From the NCBI GenBank assembly GCA_963169155.1, contig CAUJGI010000041.1, forward strand, positions 1 through 21,151: DNA of 21,151 nt, in the 5' to 3' direction. The stretch is from Chloroflexota bacterium. Lineage in GTDB: Bacteria > Chloroflexota > Anaerolineae > Promineifilales > Promineifilaceae. The translations under genes were made by a program, and so were the position numbers. Under the pieces are notes generated by a model. The model made no database searches, was not told the origin of the DNA, and saw nothing but the letters and a program-made list of their open reading frames with translations. Below are positions 6,671 through 14,882 of the stretch, one piece after another. How positions within the stretch are numbered: the stretch's first letter is position 1; each line of letters begins with the position of its first letter.

Positions 6671-8476
6671 TTAAAACGGAAAAAAGATCGGCAAAAAGAT
6701 CGTCATTAAAATCCAGATGAGGATGGTGAGGGGGAAACCCACCCGGGCATAGTCAAAAAAGCGGTAACCACCCGGCCCGTACACCAGCACACACGCCTGG
6801 TGCCCAATCGGGGTGACAAAAGAATTGGAGGCGGCGATGGCAATGCCCATAACAAACGCCTGCGGTGCTATCCCCAGGTTAAGGGCTGACTGAATGGCGA
6901 TAGGGGCTACCAAAACGGCCGCTGCTGCATTGGACATAAACGCGGTGAGGGCCGTGGTGAGGATGAACAGACCCACCATCACCCCTATCGGCCCCATATC
7001 GCCCACGATAGTGACGACCTGGTCTGACAAAAACATCGCCGTGCCTGTCTTTTCCATGGCAATACCCATCGGCAGCATCCCGGCAATCAGGTAGACCGAC
7101 TTCCACTCAATCGATTTGTACGCCTCGTCCATCGTCAGGCAGCCGGTGAGTACGGATAAGATGGCCCCCAAAACGGCCGCTACCGAAATGTGCAGCCAGC
7201 CCAAGCCAACCAGGGTAATCATCGAGACAAAAATGAGCATGTTGAGCGGCGCTTTGCTGGTGCGCGCCGTCGATTTTTCCCGCTCGGCAAGCAGCAAAAA
7301 GGAGGTGTCGTTACCGGCCTCCTCGATGCGTTCGCGGCGGCCCTGCACCAGCAGCGTATCGCCTAACTTCAGCTGCACGTTGCCCAGCCGTCCGGCCAAC
7401 GTCTTTTCCTCACGCCAAATCGCCAGCACAGACAGTCCGTAGTGCGTGCGAAAGTTGGCATTTTTTAACGTCTTGCCAATAAACGGCGCTTTCTGGCTCA
7501 CGACTAGCTCGGCCACCATCACCTCTTCGTTTTGCCAGTCATGGTCCGGCACGCCATTTTCCGAAACGAGGCTGACGCCGATTTCGCTGCGCACGCTGAG
7601 CATTTTGTCCTCGGTACCCTGCACCAGCAGGACGTCGCCAGAGCGGATGTGGGCATTGGGTAAAATTCCCAGGCGCATACGGCCGTCGCGCAGCACCCCC
7701 ATCACTGTCAAATCATACTGCTCACCCAGGCTGCTCTCCACAATGGTCTTGCCAATCAACGGCGACTCTGGCAGCACATGCAGCTCGGCCAGGTAATCCC
7801 GCAGCTGGTAGTCGCGGTTAAAATCCACCGGATCGTTGTGCAGTGTTTCTGCATAATGTGGCAGCAGATGCCTCCCCAAGAAGGTCATGTAGATCAGGCT
7901 AAACGACAAAATGATGAGCCCCATCGGGGTGAAGTCGAACAGCTTAAACGGGGCCAGTCCCACCTCCTGGAGCGCGTCGCTGGCCAACAGATTCGGCGGT
8001 GTGCCGATGAGCGTGGTGATGCCACCCAGCAGTGAGCCATAAGCCAGGGGGATGAGCAGCTTGGAAGCGGGAATGCGGGCCTTGCGTCCGAGGCTGATGG
8101 TGACCGGCAGCAGGACGGCCGCGGCACCAATGTTGTTCATAAAGGCAGACATGAGGGCAACGGCCGTCATGATCACCAGAGTCAGTCGCGCCTCGCCTGT
8201 GCCGGCGATGCGGCCAATGTATTTGCCTATCACGTCGGCAATACCCGTGTGTATCAGGCTGGCACTCACAATGTAAACAGCCCACACCGTAATCACCGCC
8301 GGATTGGAAAAACCGGAAAAAGCTTCTTCAGGAGTGAGCAGGCCGGTGAGCAGCAGGGCCAGCAGCACCATCATCGAGACCACGTCAACGCGAATTTTTT
8401 CAGAGGCAAACAACACAATGGCCGCCCCCAAAATGACTAAAACGAGTGTGATTTCACCGGTCAATAACGCCTCCAC
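6671..8476 (-). CDS. SLC13-family (DASS) anion transporter with two RCK_C domains
   Basis: The 601-residue membrane protein has the SLC13/arsenite-permease-like fold in two inverted halves. The first half (about 1-205) carries SAFMNNIGAAAVLLP and GGITTLIGTPPNLLAS, the ion- and substrate-site signature of this family. The second half (about 412-601) carries the matching AFMSNAAAAVLVAPIA and SNSFVTPIGHQACVLV. Between them lie two cytosolic TrkA-C/RCK_C domains (about 226-305 and 318-398), each ending in GDxLLVQG. Related proteins take up sulfate, dicarboxylates or similar anions with sodium; the substrate here is unknown. The RCK_C pair suggests ligand-gated control, known from family precedent. 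ATG at 8474-8476 begins MEALLTG; no strong ribosome binding site is visible. The permease gene follows on the same strand. Confidence 0.88.
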   Translation of the reverse strand: MEALLTGEITLVLVILGAAIVLFASEKIRVDVVSMMVLLALLLTGLLTPEEAFSGFSNPAVITVWAVYIVSASLIHTGIADVIGKYIGRIAGTGEARLTLVIMTAVALMSAFMNNIGAAAVLLPVTISLGRKARIPASKLLIPLAYGSLLGGITTLIGTPPNLLASDALQEVGLAPFKLFDFTPMGLIILSFSLIYMTFLGRHLLPHYAETLHNDPVDFNRDYQLRDYLAELHVLPESPLIGKTIVESSLGEQYDLTVMGVLRDGRMRLGILPNAHIRSGDVLLVQGTEDKMLSVRSEIGVSLVSENGVPDHDWQNEEVMVAELVVSQKAPFIGKTLKNANFRTHYGLSVLAIWREEKTLAGRLGNVQLKLGDTLLVQGRRERIEEAGNDTSFLLLAEREKSTARTSKAPLNMLIFVSMITLVGLGWLHISVAAVLGAILSVLTGCLTMDEAYKSIEWKSVYLIAGMLPMGIAMEKTGTAMFLSDQVVTIVGDMGPIGVMVGLFILTTALTAFMSNAAAAVLVAPIAIQSALNLGIAPQAFVMGIAIAASNSFVTPIGHQACVLVYGPGGYRFFDYARVGFPLTILIWILMTIFLPIFFPF

Positions 8477-8501
8477 ATAAAAGCAGGGTTTTTAGGGGGT
8501 A

Positions 8502-8531
8502 ATCTTACGCTACGACGGCCGTATATCGCAA
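8502..8531 (-). promoter_or_regulatory. Possible promoter of the SLC13 gene
   Basis: On the minus strand TTGCGA (8526-8531) and TAAGAT (8502-8507) are separated by 18 bp, each matching four of six consensus positions. An ACGGCCGT octamer lies in the spacer. The location between the RND terminator and the SLC13 start is sensible, but the match is only moderate. Confidence 0.3.
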
Positions 8532-8552
8532 CCGGCAAGGCAAACTTGTCGC

Positions 8553-8594
8553 GTAAAAAGTAAAAGGCGCCGCTGCCAGGTTGACAGCGGCGCC
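8553..8594 (-). terminator. Rho-independent terminator of the RND operon
   Basis: A perfect 10-bp GC-rich stem (GGCGCCGCTG 8566-8575 with CAGCGGCGCC 8585-8594, 9-nt loop) is followed, in the minus direction, by the T-rich tract TTTTACTTTTT. It lies about 25 bp past the RND stop codon and separates that unit from the SLC13 gene. Confidence 0.85.
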
Positions 8595-8619
8595 CGATGA
8601 AAGGTTAATCAGACGCCAG

Positions 8620-11600
8620 TTAGCTGCGTTTAAACAGACCGACGACCTTCAACCAGAGCTGGTCTGTCAGGCTGTAAACCACCGGCACCACCACCAGGGT
8701 GAGCGCCGTGCTGACCAGCAAACCGCCCATCACCGCTCGCGCCAGCTCCGAGGCGATGATCGCCCCGGCTTCATTGCTGGCGGCCAGCGGAATGAGGGCC
8801 AGGATGGCGGTGAGTGCCGTCATCCAGATGGGGCGCAGGCGGGTGCGGCCCGCTTCAACCAGCGCATCGTAGACGGTGGATCCTTTGGCGCGCAGCTGCT
8901 GCACCAGTTCCATCAACACGATACCGTTGGTCACCACGATACCCACCAGCATCATCAAACCAATCATGGCCGAGATGCCCAGTACGCTGTTGGTGAGGTA
9001 GAGGGCCAGCGCCGCGCCCACCAGGGCAAACGGCAGGCTGAACAAAATCGTAAACGGATGGATCAGGCTGTGGAAGGTGAGCGCCATGATGAGGTACACG
9101 ATGATAATCGAATAAACAATGGCCGTCAGCATGGAGCGGAACCCTTCCACCTGCTGCTGCGAGTCGAACCCTTCGGTCACTTCTACCGTGGCGGGCAGAC
9201 TGGTCAGATCGTTGATCGCCTCCTTGGCCGCGCCGGTAACCCCGAGGGTGTTTTGGGTCTCCAGTTCACCGCTGAAGCTGACGGCGGAACGGCCGTCGAT
9301 CCGCAAAACCGTCTCATTGGTGCCATCCCCGGCGGCGGCGCTGTCTACGTTGCTGGAGACGTTGGCAATGTCGGGCACGCCGTCGGCATCCATGTCTACC
9401 GAGCTGATGGCGGCTTTCACATCATCTACCAACACTTCCAGGTCAGCCTGCGACTCACCCGTCAGGATGATGGAAAAGCCGCTAAAGCCAGTTTGCGAAG
9501 CGGCCGACACACTTACGTTGTCTGCGCCGATGATGCGAACCGCCTCCTGGCGTACTTCGTTTGTCAGGCTGTTCAGCACGTCTGGGTCTTGCACCAGCTC
9601 TTCACCGACGCTGATGGTGAGGTTGGCCAGGTTTTGGCTGATCCCCCCGCCAAACAGCGCCTCAAAGCCGCCGCCGCTGCCGATTTCGGTCTGGATTGTT
9701 TCAATGTCGTCGAATTCACGCAGGGCCGTTTCCAACTCTTCCACCACCGCGTTTGTTTCCACCATGCCCGTGCCTGGCGGCAGCGAGATGGAGACGTTGA
9801 TGGTTGGCTCGCCAATGCTGGGGATAAAGCTCTGCGGCAGCTGCCCCAGCAGGAGCAGGCTGCCTGCAAACACGATCGTGGCGGCCAGCATGGTGATGAA
9901 GCGGTGCTGCAGCGCCCACTCCAGTGCTGGGGTGTACCAGCGCTGCATCGTGGTTTCACGCTCATCAGGAATGTTTTCCTTGCGGATGAGCAGGTAGGTC
10001 AGGGCCGGAACCACGGTGATTGACACGACAAAGCTGGCCGCCAGGGCGTAAGCGACCGTCAGGCCAAAGGGCAGGAAGAAGGAGCCGATGATGCCACCAA
10101 TCAGACCCAGGGGCAGGAAGACGGCCATGGTGGTCACAGTGGCGGAGAAAATGGCGATGGCCACTTCACGCGTGCCTTGCAAGACAGCGTGTTTGGGATC
10201 GTCACCCCGCTGGATGTAGCGGTAGGAGTTTTCCAACACCACAATCGAGTCATCCACCACGCGGCCGATGGCTACCGTCAGGCCGCTCAGGGTCATGATG
10301 TTGAGGGTGACTTCGGTGGGGAACAGCTGCGCGATGAAGCGCAGAACGCTGCTGTCGGTAGATTGCACCAGGCTGTGCAGCCATTCGCCAAAGGTGGGCG
10401 GTACCCAGGCCATCAGTAGGAGAGCCGAAAAGATAGAGAGCGGGATGGAAACGGCCGTTACCAGCGTAGCCTGCCAGCTTACCTGATACTTCTTGCCAAT
10501 ACGGCCGCTCAAAAAGAGCAAAATCACGATGACGGCAAAGACACCTCCCAGCGCCCCTTCACGCGATACACCCGTGATGGAATCCTCAATAAAGGTGGCC
10601 TGTTCAAACACCATGTTGACCGACGTACCTTCATGGGTTGCGGTGAACGCGTCAAAGGTAGCAAACACATCTTCTGCGACGTTGACCGTGTTGGCATTGC
10701 CGCCCTTGTAAATGCTGATCAGCACGCTGGGGTTGCCATCGGTGCGGGTGATAGAAGCTTCAGGAATGAAAGCGACGATATTACCCTGGGCAATGCCCTG
10801 CAGTCGCTCGGTCAGCCCGGCGTCAAAGGCGTCTGCGTAGTTTTCTAACAAAAAGGTAAGCGTCTCTGGCGAGAACAGCTCCAGCACAACCGGTGACAGC
10901 GTTGCCACAAACCCATCTTCGTTTTCAGCCAGGAACTGGATCACGTCTGGCGTCAGGGCACCCATCCACTCCGCCGGGTTTTCCACGTTGGGCGCAGTGG
11001 GGAAGAAGTTGAGGAAGTTGGCTGCGCCGGGCACAAACGGGTTGTTGAGCAGGTCAGCGGCCGTTTGGAACATAGAAGGTTCGCCCTCGGGGCTGGGTTC
11101 CAGCCATATGCCGCTGAGGGCGGGGGCGCCTTCAGCCAGGGCGGCAGCTTGTTCGGCTTCCGCCAGGGCCAAAGCGCCAGCACCACCAAACTCGGCGGCC
11201 AGCTCATCCAGCTCAGCGCGCAGGTCGGCGGGCAGTGCGTCGAGAAACTCGGCAGGCAGCAGGGCAATCACTTCGGGCTGCAGCAGGCGCAGGTTGTCTG
11301 GCGTGAGCAGCTGCAAGGCCTGGATGCCTTGCGGTCCCAATCCACCAAACAGGCGGATCATCTCTGGGGAAATGTCCTGGGCGTTTTCAATTTCAAACCC
11401 GGCCTGGGTTGCCCCTTGAATGAGCAAATCGGGCAGGCGGGCGGGATCGACCGGTTCAGGTTCTTCGGCCGTTTCGCCGGTGTCCCCTGTGGCAACGGCC
11501 GTTGCTGCCTGGTACTGCGCATCGGCAATCACAACATTGGCAATGGTTTGCTGCAGGCCGGGGTCCAGAGTGGTCAGGATAGTTTCTGGCAGAGCGGCCA

Positions 11601-13629
11601 GGGTGGTGGCGGGCAGCGCCAGCAAGATTTCTGGCGTAATGTCGGCCAGCAGGGCCGGGTTTACGGTGGGCAGCAGGCCAAAGGCGTCGGCCGGGATGTC
11701 GGCGGTGGTGGAGATGGGGAAGCCAGCGGCCGTGGCTGTGGCAATCCACGATTCGGGCAGCTCAACCGGCTCTGGCGCAATGCCGTTGGCGGCGTTTTGG
11801 ATGGCGGTCAGCTGGGCCACCAGCTCAGCGTCGAGCGTTTCACCCACCACGGACAGGGCGAGCGCCGTTACCGCCGGATCGAATGCTCGCCACATTTCGG
11901 GGGTCAGTTCGCCCAGCTGTTCGGGGGCAAAGCCGATAATGCCTTGCATGAACTCTGGCGTGATGTTGCTGGTGTCGGTGATGACCTGGCCCAGTTGGGC
12001 AGCCCCGGCAATCCAGGTGTCGGGCAGGGGCACAGGGGCGAATTGGGGCACAGCGGCGGTGGCGACGGCCGTTGCTTCGTTGCGGGCCACGTAAATGGCC
12101 ATGTTGGTCAGCGTTTGCGCCGTGCCTTCGTCCAGCGTGGCCAGGTATTCGGCAGGCAGCATGGCCTGCACGTCAGCGGGCAGAGCCAGCACCATTTCGG
12201 GGGTGAGTTCGGCCAGCAGCTGCGGCGCAGCCGAGGCCAGTAGACCCATCGCTTCGGGCGTCAGATCGGTGGTGGTGGTGAGCTCTTGCCCGGCAGCGGC
12301 GGCAGCGGCCGTCCAGCTTTCTGGCAGGGCCACCGGTTCCGGCGTTACGCCGTTGGCCGCATTTTGAATGGCAATCAGCTGGGTCAACAGCGTGGTATCC
12401 AGCGTTTCGCCAACGGCGGGCAGGGCCAGGGCGGCGACATCTGGTTCAAGGGCGCGCCACATCTCGGGGGTGAGTTCCGCCAGCTGTTCCGGGGCAAAAC
12501 CCAGAATGCCCTGCATAAATTCGGGCGTGATATTGCTGGTGTCGGTGATGACCTGGCCCAACTGGGCAGCACCCGCGATCCAGGTTTCGGGCAGGGCCAC
12601 TGGGGCGACGGTGGGCAGTTCGGCCACAGGTTCGGCTTCGGGTTCGGTGGGAACGGCCGTTGGTTCAGCGGTGGGTTCGGCTTCAGCCACGGCCGTACCG
12701 GCAGAAAGGGCGGCTACCGCTTCTTCGACGTTGTACTGGCCCACCCCGCCAAATTCGGCGGCGAGTGTGTCCAGTTCAGCCACCAAATCGGGCTCCAGCC
12801 CTGCGATGTATTCTTGCGGCAGGTAGGAGAGGGCTTCTGGCTGAATGTACACCAGCAAATCTTCGGGCAGCAGGTTGAGCACCAACAGCACCTGGGCACC
12901 GGCGTTTTCGTAGGTGGTCAGGCTGCGCAGCAGATCCACGTTGATCTCCTGAGCGTATTCAATTTCCACGTCCAGCAGGCGGGCGCCCTGCACCACGGTG
13001 AGCGGCAGACGGCCGGGGTCTTCGGCCACGGCCTCTTCTGCGGTTTCCGCTTCGACGACAACTTCTTCGGGCAGCTCCTGGCCGCCGCCAATCTGTACCT
13101 CACTCACGTCGGTGATTTCGGCCAACTGGGGCTGCAGGTCATTTTCGACCAGGTGTTTCAGGTCGACCAGGGACAAATCCGAGGCGGAGACGCTGGCAGT
13201 GACGACGGGCAGGTCGCTGAGGCTGAAGTTGAGCACGTTGGTATCGGCCGTTTCGGGGAGGTTCGCGGCGGCAACGGCCGCTTCCACATCAGCCAGCAAA
13301 CGCTCCTGGTCCAGGCCAAAGTCATAGCGCACGATGACCACGGCAAAGCCGGTGTTGGTGGTGGATTCCACGTTTACCACGCCTTCCACGACGGATAGCT
13401 TTTCTTCCAGCGGAATGGTGATTTCGTTCAGCACATCGGTGGACGATTCGCCGTCAGGCCATTGGGCAATGACGATGGTTTGGGGGAATTCCACGCGTGG
13501 CAGCAGTTCCAGGTTGAGCTGCGTCGCTGAGTAGACACCCAGGCCGAGGATAACGGCCGTCAGGATAATGGTGATCCAGCGAAACCGGAGGGAAAGTCGC
13601 GTGATCCAGTCAAAAAAGTTGGTAAGCAT
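8620..13629 (-). CDS. Giant RND-family efflux permease with repeat-filled extracytoplasmic insertion
   Basis: At 1669 residues this is about 600 longer than usual RND (AcrB/SwrC-type) pumps. The standard core is present. TM1 is near residues 17-36, followed by LNLELLPRVEFPQ. The TM4 proton-relay pair reads GRVVDDSIVVLEN (Asp codons 10249-10254). The second half carries PQSFIPSIGEP and the TM10 segment GIVVTNGIVLMEL. Residues about 183-953, where the short docking part of the first porter domain should lie, are replaced by about seven helical repeats of about 90 residues (LPxxW, ITPExM, LLAELTPEM, LPAEYLATL) with Thr/Pro/Glu-rich linkers. The pump should move hydrophobic compounds by proton motive force. 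ATG at 13629 has AGGAGA upstream (13636-13641). MarR is 50 bp upstream. No membrane-fusion or outer-membrane partner gene is nearby. The substrate is unknown. Confidence 0.9.
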   Translation of the reverse strand: MLTNFFDWITRLSLRFRWITIILTAVILGLGVYSATQLNLELLPRVEFPQTIVIAQWPDGESSTDVLNEITIPLEEKLSVVEGVVNVESTTNTGFAVVIVRYDFGLDQERLLADVEAAVAAANLPETADTNVLNFSLSDLPVVTASVSASDLSLVDLKHLVENDLQPQLAEITDVSEVQIGGGQELPEEVVVEAETAEEAVAEDPGRLPLTVVQGARLLDVEIEYAQEINVDLLRSLTTYENAGAQVLLVLNLLPEDLLVYIQPEALSYLPQEYIAGLEPDLVAELDTLAAEFGGVGQYNVEEAVAALSAGTAVAEAEPTAEPTAVPTEPEAEPVAELPTVAPVALPETWIAGAAQLGQVITDTSNITPEFMQGILGFAPEQLAELTPEMWRALEPDVAALALPAVGETLDTTLLTQLIAIQNAANGVTPEPVALPESWTAAAAAAGQELTTTTDLTPEAMGLLASAAPQLLAELTPEMVLALPADVQAMLPAEYLATLDEGTAQTLTNMAIYVARNEATAVATAAVPQFAPVPLPDTWIAGAAQLGQVITDTSNITPEFMQGIIGFAPEQLGELTPEMWRAFDPAVTALALSVVGETLDAELVAQLTAIQNAANGIAPEPVELPESWIATATAAGFPISTTADIPADAFGLLPTVNPALLADITPEILLALPATTLAALPETILTTLDPGLQQTIANVVIADAQYQAATAVATGDTGETAEEPEPVDPARLPDLLIQGATQAGFEIENAQDISPEMIRLFGGLGPQGIQALQLLTPDNLRLLQPEVIALLPAEFLDALPADLRAELDELAAEFGGAGALALAEAEQAAALAEGAPALSGIWLEPSPEGEPSMFQTAADLLNNPFVPGAANFLNFFPTAPNVENPAEWMGALTPDVIQFLAENEDGFVATLSPVVLELFSPETLTFLLENYADAFDAGLTERLQGIAQGNIVAFIPEASITRTDGNPSVLISIYKGGNANTVNVAEDVFATFDAFTATHEGTSVNMVFEQATFIEDSITGVSREGALGGVFAVIVILLFLSGRIGKKYQVSWQATLVTAVSIPLSIFSALLLMAWVPPTFGEWLHSLVQSTDSSVLRFIAQLFPTEVTLNIMTLSGLTVAIGRVVDDSIVVLENSYRYIQRGDDPKHAVLQGTREVAIAIFSATVTTMAVFLPLGLIGGIIGSFFLPFGLTVAYALAASFVVSITVVPALTYLLIRKENIPDERETTMQRWYTPALEWALQHRFITMLAATIVFAGSLLLLGQLPQSFIPSIGEPTINVSISLPPGTGMVETNAVVEELETALREFDDIETIQTEIGSGGGFEALFGGGISQNLANLTISVGEELVQDPDVLNSLTNEVRQEAVRIIGADNVSVSAASQTGFSGFSIILTGESQADLEVLVDDVKAAISSVDMDADGVPDIANVSSNVDSAAAGDGTNETVLRIDGRSAVSFSGELETQNTLGVTGAAKEAINDLTSLPATVEVTEGFDSQQQVEGFRSMLTAIVYSIIIVYLIMALTFHSLIHPFTILFSLPFALVGAALALYLTNSVLGISAMIGLMMLVGIVVTNGIVLMELVQQLRAKGSTVYDALVEAGRTRLRPIWMTALTAILALIPLAASNEAGAIIASELARAVMGGLLVSTALTLVVVPVVYSLTDQLWLKVVGLFKRS
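11467..12600 (-). repeat. Tandem duplication of a 567-bp unit inside the RND gene
   Basis: Two adjacent copies (12034-12600 and 11467-12033) are offset by exactly 567 bp, or 189 codons. Both begin LPETWIAGAAQLGQ/LPDTWIAGAAQLGQ and share long DNA identity at their starts, while their second halves have diverged. Each unit itself holds two related repeats of about 90-95 residues. More diverged copies flank them (about 12735-13020, 11150-11450 and 10775-10985). The pattern shows growth of the insertion by in-frame duplication. Confidence 0.85.
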
Positions 13630-13679
13630 AGTTTATCTCCTACAAAACCACGATGTTGTTGGGTTGGTGTAAATAACTG

Positions 13680-14138
13680 TCAGGCGGCACTGCCGCTGTC
13701 TTTAAAGACAAAGGGAGCAAAAACAGTTTGCAGAATGGTGAGTCCATTTTGCAGGATGTGCAGCTCCCCGTTGGGAATTTCCGAAAGGTGTACGGTGATC
13801 CGGTCGAGCAGCATCTGGCCGATTTCTTCGACGAGCTCTCGCCCGGCTGGGGTGATAGACAGCATCACCACGCGGCGGTCTTGCTCCAGGCGTTGGCGCT
13901 TGACCCAGCCGTTGGAAACGAGCTTGCTGATGGTGCTGGACATGGTGGGCAGGCTGACGTCGTGCTGTTCGGCCAGCTCACTGAGGTTGTATGAATTTTC
14001 GGCGAGCAGGGTCAGTGCCCCCAGCTGTGGTGGCAGCAGAGGCACATTGGTCCGACGCAGTTCCGCGGCCAAAAAACGCATGATAGGCGGGATGATTTGC
14101 AGGATTGACAGGGCAATCCCGTGACGATTGGCATCCAT
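13680..14138 (-). CDS. MarR-family transcriptional regulator
   Basis: The 152-residue protein has the usual MarR length and winged-helix centre. The recognition part LSELAEQHDVSLPTMSSTISKLVSNGWVKR lies at about residues 53-82 and the wing RLEQDRRVVMLSITPAG follows. The N- and C-terminal helices should form the dimer interface. It is a cytosolic repressor that usually loses DNA binding when a phenolic or lipophilic ligand, or an oxidant, is present. It is the first gene of the MarR-RND unit, 50 bp before the pump, so it very likely controls that pump and itself through the double operator at 14215-14243. ATG at 14136-14138 is chosen; a second ATG at 14132-14134 is in another frame. No clear ribosome binding site is seen. 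Confidence 0.9.
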   Translation of the reverse strand: MDANRHGIALSILQIIPPIMRFLAAELRRTNVPLLPPQLGALTLLAENSYNLSELAEQHDVSLPTMSSTISKLVSNGWVKRQRLEQDRRVVMLSITPAGRELVEEIGQMLLDRITVHLSEIPNGELHILQNGLTILQTVFAPFVFKDSGSAA

Positions 14139-14214
14139 AAGCTTTTGAGTTTAGTAAATTGTGCGGGTGAAACGGCCGTCTCTGGCACTACCTTCCCGCG
14201 AGCTGTTAAAATAG

Positions 14215-14243
14215 TTAGGCTGCCTAATGATTAGGCGGGCTAA
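14215..14243. promoter_or_regulatory. Double MarR operator, two TTAG-N5-CTAA palindromes
   Basis: TTAGGCTGCCTAA (14215-14227) and TTAGGCGGGCTAA (14231-14243) share the pattern TTAG-N5-CTAA and start 16 bp apart, about one and a half helical turns. They lie about 75 bp upstream of the MarR start codon, next to an AT-rich TATTTT (minus strand, 14208-14213) that may be the -10 box. TTAG/CTAA half sites are typical of MarR-family binding. The function is inferred from position. Confidence 0.65.
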
Positions 14244-14361
14244 TTTTACGCAGTGCGTCAGTGGCGTCAAGCGGCGCAGGCGAGAAAAAAGTCATGGGTC
14301 TCATCAAAAGCTAAGGGAAAGGGTGGGAGGAACGGCCGTTTCTGGCCCAAAATTATTGTAA

Positions 14362-14390
14362 TTGTCAACTTCAGAAAAAAGGGGTAAAAC
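14362..14390 (+). promoter_or_regulatory. Likely promoter of the glmS leader transcript
   Basis: TTGTCA (14362-14367) and TAAAAC (14385-14390) are separated by 17 bp. Transcription would begin near 14397, giving a leader of about 500 nt before the glmS start codon. This start point is suitable for the structured leader described next. The -10 box is imperfect. Confidence 0.4.
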
Positions 14391-14409
14391 TTTTTCACAA
14401 TTGCATATC

Positions 14410-14423
14410 GGGCAGAAATGCCC
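14410..14423 (+). other. Small GAAA-tetraloop hairpin upstream of the glmS leader core
   Basis: GGGCA (14410-14414) and TGCCC (14419-14423) enclose a GAAA loop. It would sit at the 5' end of the leader RNA, 11 nt before the possible cleavage site. It may protect or fold the 5' fragment; that is inference. Confidence 0.45.
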
Positions 14424-14434
14424 AGGGATCGATA

Positions 14435-14741
14435 GCGCACGGCCCTTTTTCGGTAAACGGTAATCGCTAATCGGTGAACGGTGAGAAGCAAATTCTTACC
14501 GATAACCGATAACGGATTACCGAAAAGGGTGACGCGGAGGAGGTTCTCCACTTCAGGTGGATGATAACGGGCCAAAATTTGGCTTCGGAAAAGCGAGAGT
14601 TCAGCGGGTGCCTCCCAGGGTTGGTCATATCCTGTGTCGAGCAGTGTGAAAAGCGTGATGCACTGCATCTGGTTTGCCAAGTGTTTCCCCGGCGAGCTGG
14701 AATTTCCCTTCAAATTGAAGCGATGCATGAAACCAGACAGG
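14435..14741 (+). ncRNA. Structured glmS leader, candidate divergent glmS ribozyme
   Basis: Elements occur in the order known for the GlcN6P-sensing glmS ribozyme (recalled from memory). AGCGC follows the putative cleavage point (14434/14435). A long arm starts CCCTTTTTCGGTAA and closes with TTACCGAAAAGGG. It is followed by TGACGCGGAGGAGGTT (14530-14545), like the TGACGAGG core. Next comes GCGAGAGTTCAGCGGGTG (14593-14610) plus CCTCCC, like the GGCGGxTGxCTCCC core; GGAGG (14536-14540) can pair with CCTCC (14611-14615). Downstream, CCTGT (14631-14635)/ACAGG (14737-14741) and CTGGTTT (14669-14675)/AAACCAG (14730-14736) stack continuously, like P3/P4. Differences: about 45 extra nt lie between the two cores, and the expected C/G pair in the cleavage-site helix is A/A. 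Location directly upstream of glmS supports the call. Confidence 0.45.
14451..14522. repeat. Heptamer-stutter hairpin (CGGTAAA/CGGTAAT/CGGTGAA words) inside the glmS leader
   Basis: The left arm (14451-14485) runs through CGGTAAA, CGGTAAT, CGCTAAT, CGGTGAA, CGGTGAG. The right arm (14495-14522) holds the complementary words. It extends the first arm of the candidate ribozyme. The same words appear in the hairpin at 20969-21038. Confidence 0.75.
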
Positions 14742-14744
14742 CAA

Positions 14745-14882
14745 CTGTTTGCTCAGGTGCATGGCAATGGCCGGACCATCAACTAAATTTTTGAAGGGAC
14801 GATCTCCATTTTTTGGGCAATTGTATCTGGATGCGTCCGCCAGCAGGCTGGCTGGCGTGTGCCATGCTGCCTGCAACCAAGC
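14745..14882. other. Distal part of the glmS leader
   Basis: No gene was recognised here. The only clear structure is a 7-bp hairpin, CGCCAGC (14838-14844) with GCTGGCG (14851-14857), not followed by T residues, so it is not a good terminator. It ends 26 nt before the ribosome binding site. Confidence 0.4.

Noticed and set aside
11467..12600. Assembly artefact duplicating part of the RND gene
   Set aside because: The two copies differ at many bases and amino acids, so they are real, diverged copies.
8581..13398. Very long open frames antisense to the RND gene (for example 8581-10023, 11065-12243, 12286-13398 plus strand)
   Set aside because: Their translations are low-complexity Gly/Gln/His/Arg-rich and show no recognised domain. 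They mirror the codon bias of the true gene, whose motifs are unmistakable.
14593..14620. T-box leader, because GGGTGCCTCCC recalls the T-box GGTGG motif
   Set aside because: The flanking T-box core and specifier elements are absent, and glmS is not an aminoacyl-tRNA or amino-acid gene.
14267..14728. Possible 153-codon gene in the MarR-glmS gap
   Set aside because: It runs through the heptamer hairpin and the leader structures, with no ribosome binding site and no recognisable motif.
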